From assembly GCA_937901145.1 (NCBI GenBank), contig CALCHE010000035.1, positions 1-15,797 of the forward strand: a stretch of 15,797 nt of DNA, in the 5' to 3' direction. Position numbers and translations under genes: made by a program. Origin of the DNA: an uncultured Clostridia bacterium. GTDB lineage: Bacteria; Bacillota; Clostridia; Oscillospirales; Acutalibacteraceae. The notes under the pieces were generated by a model. That model was not told the origin of the DNA. It did no database searches and saw only the letters and a program-made list of their open reading frames with translations. Positions 1-6,129 of the stretch are shown one piece after another (within the stretch, counting starts at the first letter, position 1; each line of letters starts with the position of its first letter).

Positions 1-938
1 CTATAGCAGGCTTTTTCGGTGTGAGTATTGATGAGCTTATGGGGATGAATGAGGCAGAGGATGAGAAAGAAATACAAAAATTACTTGAAGAGTACGATAA
101 CCTGACGGATGAAGAGCTGATACGTGAATCTATAAGTATTCTCAAAGAAAGATATCCAAACGATTTTCGAGTTCAGCTCAGGTGGATGGGGTATCTTATG
201 TTTTATGACGGTTGGGATAACCTCGAACAAAACACACCAAAAATTATTTCTGTATACCGGAATATTCAAGATAACTGTACTAATGATTCTGTACGAATTT
301 GTGCCAAACGGTATTACATTTATTTTATGAGTAATCTGGCTTGCAAAAAGGATGCAAAGGTAACATTTGAGGACTATGAGCCTGTTATAAGCGAAATGCC
401 TTTTATGAGAGACGGAAGAGAAAACTACTGTTATCTTTACAGGCTACACAATCATCCCGATGCCGATAAAAAAATTATGGAGGCAATCGAGGAACAGATT
501 TTTTTAGCTTACGATACGGTTTATGATTACTGTTTAACAAATAAGTTCAGCCGTGATTATCAGATCGAAATTCATGAAAAAACAAAGGATTTTTTCAATT
601 ATATCTATAATGACGGGAATTACAGCAGATTCTGGAGAACGGTTATGAGTCGCTGTTACGGTATGCTCGGTTGGCTTTATTCTGAAAAAGGTGATGAAGA
701 AAAGGCTCTGTATAATCTCAGAAGAGCAGGGGAGTTAGCTGTTGAGTTTGACAATCTTGACAGAATCACTACCTTACAATCTACCATTTTAAAAGGTAAA
801 GCCTTTGATAAGCAGGTGCTTGGCAGTAATTTTATCGCAAAAAGCTGGATGAAGGAAAACATATTAAATTATCCGCTTTCTGACGAATTCAAAAATACAA
901 AAGAATTCAGAGAGATAGTGGCTATGCTTGAAGGATAA
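1..938 (+). CDS. XRE-family helix-turn-helix regulator, 3' part (5' end outside window)
   Basis: The reading frame is open from the first full codon at base 3. Its first residues, IAGFFGVSIDELMG, match the usual end of an XRE/HTH_3 DNA-binding domain (the '..FgVs.DeLlG' tail). The GTG at 21 is therefore an internal valine rather than the start, and most of the HTH lies to the left of the window. About 290 residues follow. They are rich in charged and aromatic helices, including a segment near 670-760 (GWLYSEKGDEEKALYNLRRA) that reads like a TPR hairpin. This layout is common in Clostridial cytoplasmic XRE regulators, where the helical part senses a ligand or partner. The target and signal are not visible. 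The gene ends with TAA at 936-938 and converges on the DUF2804 gene across a shared terminator. The family call is firm; the TPR-like reading is inference. Confidence 0.8.
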   Translation, partial: IAGFFGVSIDELMGMNEAEDEKEIQKLLEEYDNLTDEELIRESISILKERYPNDFRVQLRWMGYLMFYDGWDNLEQNTPKIISVYRNIQDNCTNDSVRICAKRYYIYFMSNLACKKDAKVTFEDYEPVISEMPFMRDGRENYCYLYRLHNHPDADKKIMEAIEEQIFLAYDTVYDYCLTNKFSRDYQIEIHEKTKDFFNYIYNDGNYSRFWRTVMSRCYGMLGWLYSEKGDEEKALYNLRRAGELAVEFDNLDRITTLQSTILKGKAFDKQVLGSNFIAKSWMKENILNYPLSDEFKNTKEFREIVAMLEG

Positions 939-939
939 A

Positions 940-1057
940 AAAGCGGACGACCGATGGTAGCCCCTACCACAGCACTGGTAAAATTTGCGGTGAATTCTTT
1001 TATTATATTGCAAGCATACCCCGCCATTCTGCGTTCTGCATTCTGAATTCTGCATTT
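940..1057. repeat. Candidate dispersed intergenic repeat with heptamer array
   Basis: This stretch between two convergent genes has three notable parts. At 942-968 there is a GC-rich imperfect palindrome around GACGACCGATGGTAGCC, followed by a perfect small hairpin GGTAG-ccc-CTACC (956-968). An AT-rich middle follows. At 1026-1053 there are four head-to-tail heptamers: ATTCTGC, GTTCTGC, ATTCTGA, ATTCTGC. From memory, similar GGGCGACCATTGGTCGCCC-type palindromes and ATTCTGA/ATTCTGC runs recur between genes in Clostridia, which suggests a REP- or MITE-like element. There is only one copy in this window, so dispersal cannot be shown here. Confidence 0.4.
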
Positions 1058-1058
1058 T

Positions 1059-1088
1059 AAAAGGTCAGTCCCGAAGGACTGACCTTTT
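1059..1088. terminator. Bidirectional intrinsic terminator
   Basis: A perfect 13-bp stem (1059-1071 with 1076-1088) closes on a CGAA tetraloop. It has AAAA on the left and TTTT on the right, so it carries a U-tract on either strand. It lies between the convergent XRE regulator and DUF2804 genes, three bases beyond the DUF2804 stop codon, and probably ends both transcripts. Confidence 0.85.
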
Positions 1089-1090
1089 AA

Positions 1091-2191
1091 TTACCATTTA
1101 TTTTCTACATATTCGCAGAAAGCGTACATATCCTTGATTTCGAGCTTGGTGCCGTCGTCAAGAGTTACATCACCGCTCCACAGACCGTGAACCTGATGAG
1201 TGTGCATTCTGGCGATGCCGAGATTCATATCGCTGTGATGATCGAAGAAGGGCTTCATAGTAAGATTGAAGCGTCCGTCCTCGGAAATGAATTTCCAGTC
1301 CTGCATATATTTGTCAGGTTTCGGGAATACCTCTACGTCCACAGCGCCGAACTTGTGAGCTTTGCCGTCAAAGAAGAGAGCGGTTTCGGTAGCGTTGCTT
1401 TCGTCACCGATAGCCCAGGTGATTTCGAAGCCGAAGAGGTGCTTTTCGCCCTTTTCGTCAGTGATGTATGTAGAACCGTTACCCCAGTACCATACCATTT
1501 TGTGAGGTGTGTTTACACGGCCCCAGTCGAGACAGAGGAAGGTGTCTTCCTTTTTGAATTCGTAAACATCGTCACCGTATTTGTAGAAGCCTTCACAGGG
1601 CATACAGTTCTGTTTGGTGGTCATAAAGTATTTCTTTGTGTCACCGGCGAAGGGAAGAACTGTGGTGATGTTTTCGAGACCGGGCATAATGTCTGCATCG
1701 AATTTACATTCTACCACCTTGCCTTTTACGGGCATTCTGAACCAGAGAGTTCTGCTGTCCTCACGGGTGTCGAAGTCGAATTCAGCCTTGCCGATTTTAT
1801 AGCCGAAGCGGTTGGGAACGTCGCCCTTCTTCGGGGGAACATATTCGTTTTTATGTCCAAGGAAAAGCTGTGTGGCATCTACTATAACCTTGCCTGCTTT
1901 GAGGTCGATAAGCTTGGCTGAAATGAAGCCGCCGATAGAAATATTGGCGAAGTTAATCTGAACCATAAGATTTCCGTCAGAAACCTGATAGAAGTCCCAT
2001 TCCTTTTTGCTCATGGGATTACCGGGCTTTACGAAATCACGGTTGTAGTCGAAAACATTATGTCTTGCCCAGCCTGCAGCGAGTAAGTCACCGTCGGGTG
2101 CAAGAAGAGGGGTTTCCTCAGTGTATTCCTTCTGCTTTGATTTTTCCTTCCAGTTGATGTAGCTCTGGTAGGTCTTTGGTATGTTACTCAT
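1091..2191 (-). CDS. DUF2804 domain protein
   Basis: This 366-residue soluble protein has no signal peptide or membrane segment. The signature of the DUF2804 family is visible: GWARHNVFDYNR at residues 40-51 and KEWDFYQ at 63-69, near the N-terminus. Then come many short beta-rich blocks, and conserved-looking stretches such as WGRVNTPHKMVWYWGNG and HTHQVHGLWSG towards the C-terminus. The biochemical role is not known to me; the beta-rich pattern would fit a lipocalin- or hydratase-like barrel, but that is inference. The start is supported by AAGGAG (2199-2204) seven bases before the ATG. The gene lies 75 bases downstream of the yfhO-like gene on the same strand and has its own promoter (2221-2249). 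It may be both read through from the envelope cluster and expressed alone. Confidence 0.8.
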   Translation of the reverse strand: MSNIPKTYQSYINWKEKSKQKEYTEETPLLAPDGDLLAAGWARHNVFDYNRDFVKPGNPMSKKEWDFYQVSDGNLMVQINFANISIGGFISAKLIDLKAGKVIVDATQLFLGHKNEYVPPKKGDVPNRFGYKIGKAEFDFDTREDSRTLWFRMPVKGKVVECKFDADIMPGLENITTVLPFAGDTKKYFMTTKQNCMPCEGFYKYGDDVYEFKKEDTFLCLDWGRVNTPHKMVWYWGNGSTYITDEKGEKHLFGFEITWAIGDESNATETALFFDGKAHKFGAVDVEVFPKPDKYMQDWKFISEDGRFNLTMKPFFDHHSDMNLGIARMHTHQVHGLWSGDVTLDDGTKLEIKDMYAFCEYVENKW

Positions 2192-2220
2192 ATTTTCACT
2201 CCTTATAGTGTTGTAGGTAT

Positions 2221-2249
2221 ATTTTAGCAGATTTATATATGGTATGCAA
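2221..2249 (-). promoter_or_regulatory. Extended -10 promoter of the DUF2804 gene
   Basis: On the minus strand, TTGCAT (2244-2249) is separated by 17 bases from TAAAAT (2221-2226). A TG one base upstream of the -10 makes it an extended -10 element. The predicted transcript start is near 2214, giving a leader of about 23 bases. The weak -35 is typical when an extended -10 is present. Confidence 0.6.
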
Positions 2250-2266
2250 GAATTTTAATGAAAAAA

Positions 2267-4303
2267 TTATTTTGCATTTTTGACCTTGCTCTTTGAATTT
2301 AAAATCATCCATCCTGCTACTGTCAGCAGTGAAATCAGGGAGATAACCGCACCTGTCTTTATTCCGGGTACGGTGTATTTCAGTGTGATTTCGTGGTCAC
2401 CCTTTTCGATGGGACAGGACAGGAAGTAGCCTGCCGCTTTTTTAGTTTCCTTACTTTCACCGTCGATTATGATTTCCCAGCCTTCATCGTAGGGGATAGA
2501 GGTGAAGAAAACACCGTTTCTGTCGCTATGGAGAGTACCTTCGATATAGTCAGTGTCGAAAAGTGATATTTCGAGCTGATTTTTTGACAGGAGAGAGTAG
2601 CCTTCACTGAAGGAGGTGAAGCTTTTGTCGCACAGGCAGTCCCATAAAAGCTGCTGTCCGAGCTCGGGCTTTTTTATCTGTGACGGCTCGAAAACATAGA
2701 CTGACTCAGCACATACGAAGCCGAGAGAAAGAGCCTTTTCGTTTTCGGTTATCTTGCCTCCGTGTTCGCCTGTCATAATATATTTTACGGAGAAAAGGGC
2801 ATTGAGAATGTCTGACTGCTTATAGCGGACGCTGACATTTTTGGCGTATCTGTCCATTCCTGTCTGCTGAAAGAAATCGTAAGCATCGCCTGACATAGTG
2901 GATGAATAGTAGCTGATGCCCTTATAATTGTACTGCTGAGGATAGTTATTCTTTTTTACGTCTGCCCATTCCATTCGTGCGAAGGTATCTTCGTCATCGA
3001 GAGCGGTGAAATTTTCCATAACTGATTCGTATTTCTGCAGAGAGCTTTCTCTCGAGGTCCACACATCACGGGAAAACTGAACGGAGAAATTAAGCACTGA
3101 TCCGGCAAAAATAAGAGCGATGAGGGTATATAAGTATTTCTTTTTTATTTCGCTGACGGCAAGATATTCCCCTGCGACAGCCAGCATAAGAAAGATAACG
3201 AGAAAGCTTTGTCTGGCGGGGAGCTGATTCGGATAATGGAAGCCGTGCCAGATAAATTCACCCAGGTTCACGCAGATAGTAACGAACATAAAGGTTACAA
3301 AGGCAAAGGTGACTGCTCTGTGTCTTCGTGTGAATTTTTTAGAGAAGAGAAAGAAAAAGAAAAGCAGGAAAACCGTTACCGTACAGTATAAGTTCGGAAG
3401 GTCATATTCCAGGGAGGTTTCCTGAAAGGGAAGAATACGAAGGAAGAAGTCCTTCAGATTATAGTTCAGCTCAAGCTTTCCTTCGAAGCCTAAATCACTT
3501 GCCTTGGTAAGTGAGAGGGCTTTATAAACGGGCAGTATAACCACAGCACTCATTCCGCCTGCGAGTACGGATGAAATGCCAAACTTAAGGGCACAGCTTA
3601 GCCTTTCCTTCCACGTAATCTGTTCTCTGAACATAAGAAACATAAACCACAGCACTGCGAAAATACATACCATAAAGGAGATGTAAAAGCAGGAAACGAT
3701 GGAAACGGAAAGAGCGATGATGTAAAGAAGAGGACTTTTCTTTTCCTTGATGTACTGTATTCCGAGAATGACCAGAGGCAGAAGCACCACCACATCTGTC
3801 CACATAATCTGATTCATAAAAGCTGTCATATATCCGTTCAGCGCCCAGGCCAGAGAAAGGGCAGGGAAGAGTAGAACGGATTTTCGGTAGGAAATGCTTT
3901 TATGTGTCTTTATTAAATAAAAGCAAAGGAAAAGACCTGCCAGTGAAAGGCGTAAAAGAATAGAAAGATTGATGTAGCTGAGCTGAAATGCGTGAGGGAT
4001 AAAATATAAAGGAAGCCACAGAGGACTGTTTGTGTAATAGCCGCTCTGAGCCCACAGATTAAAGCCTAAAGCACCGTTCCAGGAATAGAAGGGTTCACCG
4101 TTTTTTACCGCATCGGTCATAGTCATAAGCATGGGATAATACTGAGAGTATCCGTCCATAGAGCAGAGAGTACGGTCGCCGAAGGGAGCGATGTCGCACA
4201 CGGCAAAGCAGATCAGAAGTACCGTAGCAGGTACAGCAAAGGACAGTGCCAGGGTAAGAGGCACTGTTTTATCTTTTTTTGCTTTTATCTTTACGGTGTT
4301 CAT
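2267..4303 (-). CDS. YfhO-family integral membrane protein (GT-C-like)
   Basis: The protein has 678 residues with many hydrophobic segments, the first at about residues 14-36 and the last at about 650-670. The N-terminal extracytoplasmic motif CSMDGYSQYYPML (47-59) has the acidic residue and QY pair typical of YfhO proteins. The C-terminal soluble domain contains SIPYDEGWEIIIDGE (from about 602), another family hallmark. YfhO proteins are GT-C-fold relatives linked to glycosylation of teichoic or lipoteichoic acids and other envelope polymers, using lipid-linked sugar donors; that role is family knowledge. It is shorter than many family members, which often exceed 800 residues, but both ends look intact. 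The start has GGAGA (4311-4315) seven bases upstream. It begins 32 bases after the CapA-family stop, so the two are very likely one operon. Confidence 0.88.
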   Translation of the reverse strand: MNTVKIKAKKDKTVPLTLALSFAVPATVLLICFAVCDIAPFGDRTLCSMDGYSQYYPMLMTMTDAVKNGEPFYSWNGALGFNLWAQSGYYTNSPLWLPLYFIPHAFQLSYINLSILLRLSLAGLFLCFYLIKTHKSISYRKSVLLFPALSLAWALNGYMTAFMNQIMWTDVVVLLPLVILGIQYIKEKKSPLLYIIALSVSIVSCFYISFMVCIFAVLWFMFLMFREQITWKERLSCALKFGISSVLAGGMSAVVILPVYKALSLTKASDLGFEGKLELNYNLKDFFLRILPFQETSLEYDLPNLYCTVTVFLLFFFFLFSKKFTRRHRAVTFAFVTFMFVTICVNLGEFIWHGFHYPNQLPARQSFLVIFLMLAVAGEYLAVSEIKKKYLYTLIALIFAGSVLNFSVQFSRDVWTSRESSLQKYESVMENFTALDDEDTFARMEWADVKKNNYPQQYNYKGISYYSSTMSGDAYDFFQQTGMDRYAKNVSVRYKQSDILNALFSVKYIMTGEHGGKITENEKALSLGFVCAESVYVFEPSQIKKPELGQQLLWDCLCDKSFTSFSEGYSLLSKNQLEISLFDTDYIEGTLHSDRNGVFFTSIPYDEGWEIIIDGESKETKKAAGYFLSCPIEKGDHEITLKYTVPGIKTGAVISLISLLTVAGWMILNSKSKVKNAK

Positions 4304-4335
4304 AGGTGTTTCTCCACGTGATTTTCAGTGTGTTC

Positions 4336-5691
4336 TCAGGGCTGCTGCGATGCAGTAGTTTCAGTGATTTCATCGGGCTTCGGTACGGATGAAAGGTATT
4401 TATTGCACTTGCTTGTTCCTTCCTTTACCAGCTCCATGGTTCTTTCGTAGGAGCCTTTAGCCAGAGAAAGTCCCGTACTGCTTTTCGTAAGACCTAAATC
4501 AGCGGCTTTACCGTCGAGATTTTTTACGAGGGGGACCACGTTATATGTTCCCGAATAAAGATGTACCCAGGTGGGAACGGATTTGACCTTTTCTACCAGA
4601 ACGGTGCCGTCGCTGTATTCGGAAATGGTTACTTTGAAAATCAGACCGTCCTCTGTGTGACCTGTTTTCAGACCCATAAGATTTCTTCTCTGATTAGAGA
4701 CCATATTGCCTACAGAGTAAACACAGACCGTTTTATGTGTGCCGTCTGAGGATGTGATAAGGTCAACGGGCTGAACCACGTGGGGATGTCCGCCGATAAT
4801 CATGTCTACCCCCATATCGCAGAGCTTCTGTGCTATTTCCTTCTGATGGGAGTCGGGAGTAAGCTGATATTCGTTACCCCAGTGAAGATAAACCACGGTA
4901 ATCTCGGCACCTTCGTTTTTCATATTGGTAAGGTCAGACTGTATCTCTGTGTAAAATTTGTCGATAGCCGTATAGTCGAAGGAGTTAATGAGCTTTGCCG
5001 TTTCACTGTCTACGAGGATGCCGTTGAGAGCCTTGCCGTTGGCGTTTTCCGTCTCGTAGGTGTAGCAGGCGATACCGAGCTTTATACCCTTTAAATCCTT
5101 GACAAGATATTTCTTATCGGTTTCAGCCGATCGGGTTCCGATGCTGTCGAAGCCGTTTTCTTTTACTTTCTCGAGGGTGCGTTTCACACCGTGGGCACCT
5201 GTGTCGTAGGTATGGTTATTGGCTGTGAGAAGGCAGTCCACGCCCGCTGTTTTGAGCGAGGAAAGAATGGAATCGGGGGAATTAAAGCAGGGGAAGCCGG
5301 AGTATTTTCTTCCGTTTTCCGTGCCGGCCAGAGTAGTTTCGAGGTTTGCGACGAAGTAGTCACAGTCCTTTATCTGAGAAGCTGCATAGGTGAAAATTTT
5401 ATCAAAGTTATAGGTGCCGTCACTCTTTTTTGAGCCGTTGAGAACAGGAATATGCAAAAGCACATCGCCTGCCGAGCCGAGAGTAACGGTGCTCACCTTA
5501 TAGGGACCCTGAGGTACTGCTTCGGTGGTAGGCTCCGTAGTAAAGACAGGAGCGGGGGTAGCGCCTTCGATTTTACCTGTGGAAAGAATGAGAACGAAGG
5601 CTACCGAGCAGACAAATATAGCACAGAATACCGCCAAAAATACAGTCTGCAGTGCTTTCGGATTTTTATTTTTTCTTTTGTTTGAGGACAT
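4336..5691 (-). CDS. CapA-family (PgsA-like) envelope protein, metallophosphatase fold
   Basis: This 451-residue protein has one N-terminal signal anchor (about residues 15-37), a Pro/Thr-rich linker (45-62) and then a CapA domain. The family motifs appear in order: GDVLLH (75-80), NLETT (116-120), NNHTYDTG (158-165), LHWGNEY (269-275) and GGHPHVVQP (300-308). These Asp, Asn and His residues are the metal ligands of the calcineurin-like phosphatase fold. CapA/PgsA proteins are named for poly-gamma-glutamate capsule synthesis and export, but no capB, capC or pgsB is present here. A polyglutamate role is therefore unproven, and a general envelope hydrolase is equally possible. The C-terminal tail is short and Thr/Pro rich. 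AAGGAG (5699-5704) sits seven bases before the ATG. It is first in the operon with the YfhO-like gene. Confidence 0.88.
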   Translation of the reverse strand: MSSNKRKNKNPKALQTVFLAVFCAIFVCSVAFVLILSTGKIEGATPAPVFTTEPTTEAVPQGPYKVSTVTLGSAGDVLLHIPVLNGSKKSDGTYNFDKIFTYAASQIKDCDYFVANLETTLAGTENGRKYSGFPCFNSPDSILSSLKTAGVDCLLTANNHTYDTGAHGVKRTLEKVKENGFDSIGTRSAETDKKYLVKDLKGIKLGIACYTYETENANGKALNGILVDSETAKLINSFDYTAIDKFYTEIQSDLTNMKNEGAEITVVYLHWGNEYQLTPDSHQKEIAQKLCDMGVDMIIGGHPHVVQPVDLITSSDGTHKTVCVYSVGNMVSNQRRNLMGLKTGHTEDGLIFKVTISEYSDGTVLVEKVKSVPTWVHLYSGTYNVVPLVKNLDGKAADLGLTKSSTGLSLAKGSYERTMELVKEGTSKCNKYLSSVPKPDEITETTASQQP

Positions 5692-5744
5692 TGTTTTTCT
5701 CCTTTGATTTATGTGAATGAATTTTAATTCTGAGAATCAAAAAG

Positions 5745-5773
5745 ATTATACCACGCAGGCTCACTAAAAACAA
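5745..5773 (-). promoter_or_regulatory. Promoter of the capA-like/yfhO-like operon
   Basis: On the minus strand, TTGTTT (5768-5773) is 17 bases upstream of a perfect TATAAT (5745-5750). The predicted transcript starts near 5738, about 47 bases before the CapA-family ATG. It is divergent from the promoter at 5886-5914. Confidence 0.65.
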
Positions 5774-5843
5774 TACGGAAACACTAAAAGTATTTCCTTT
5801 GTGACAAAATAGTTAACAAAAATTATCGTAAAAACTTATATAA

Positions 5844-5861
5844 TTTTACATATATGTAAAA
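5844..5861. promoter_or_regulatory. 18-bp perfect palindrome, candidate operator
   Basis: TTTTACATATATGTAAAA is a perfect inverted repeat with no spacer. It ends 24 bases upstream of the -35 box of the acyl-activation operon promoter and about 70 bases upstream of the divergent CapA-family promoter. That is a fitting place for a dimeric repressor or activator controlling one or both. The surrounding DNA is very AT-rich, which raises the chance of palindromes. No regulator gene for it is seen in the window. Confidence 0.45.
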
Positions 5862-5885
5862 CTTAATCAATTTTAATTTTATTGT

Positions 5886-5914
5886 TTGACATTGACTTTT
5901 AATAGTGTTAAACT
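5886..5914 (+). promoter_or_regulatory. Promoter of the acyl-activation operon
   Basis: A consensus -35 TTGACA (5886-5891) is followed by a 17-base spacer and TAAACT (5909-5914), with an extended -10 TG at 5906-5907. The predicted start is near 5921, leaving a leader of about 210 bases before the ATG at 6130. That is unusually long for a gene with a normal ribosome binding site. Confidence 0.65.
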
Positions 5915-5920
5915 TACATT

Positions 5921-6129
5921 TGTGTTATAAGATGGAAAGGTGCGCTTTCTGAGAGGAAAGTGTGCTTTCGCAGAAAATTTTTTCTCTTTTATTTCTGCGA
6001 ATCGTTAACTAAAAAATTAGCACGGAGGAGGCAAGAAAGCAAAGAGAAAAGCGGAAATACCGCAAATGATAATGACGTAACAATTAAATTTTTTATATAT
6101 ATAAATTCGAATTTCGGAAGGATAATAAA
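5921..6129 (+). promoter_or_regulatory. Long structured 5' leader, candidate cis-regulatory RNA
   Basis: Several pairings are visible. (a) 5937-5949 with 5956-5968 form a 13-bp stem with G-U pairs; the same bases can instead make two small hairpins, GAAAG-N5-CTTTC (5935-5949) and GAAAG-N4-CTTTC (5956-5969). (b) TTCGCAGAAA (5967-5976) pairs perfectly with TTTCTGCGAA (5992-6001). (c) The loop of (b), 5980-5989, is perfectly complementary over 10 bases to AAAGAGAAAA (6041-6050). This pairing can extend through TTTCT (5992-5996) with AGAAA (6034-6038), which would break (b). (d) There is a small hairpin GCGG-aaata-CCGC (6051-6063). No U-tract follows these stems, so it is not a simple terminator. 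I could not match it to a known riboswitch. The ribosome binding site GGAAGGA (6116-6122) is outside the stems and is preceded by a palindrome AAATTCGAATTT (6103-6114). Confidence 0.4.

Noticed and set aside
1187..1921. A 244-codon plus-strand open frame
   Set aside because: It is antisense to the DUF2804 gene, has no ribosome binding site, and its translation has no recognisable domain. The opposite strand has a family signature, promoter and ribosome binding site.
5932..6008. Possible leader peptides in the 5' leader (ATG at 5932, six codons; GTG at 5940, 22 codons)
   Set aside because: Neither has a properly spaced ribosome binding site, and no run of a single amino acid suggests classical attenuation.
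6041..6063. Resemblance of the GCGG-aaata-CCGC hairpin to a T-box antiterminator
   Set aside because: The conserved T-box sequence (GGGTGGNACCGCG-type) is absent, no terminator follows, and the downstream gene is not an aminoacyl-tRNA synthetase or amino acid gene.
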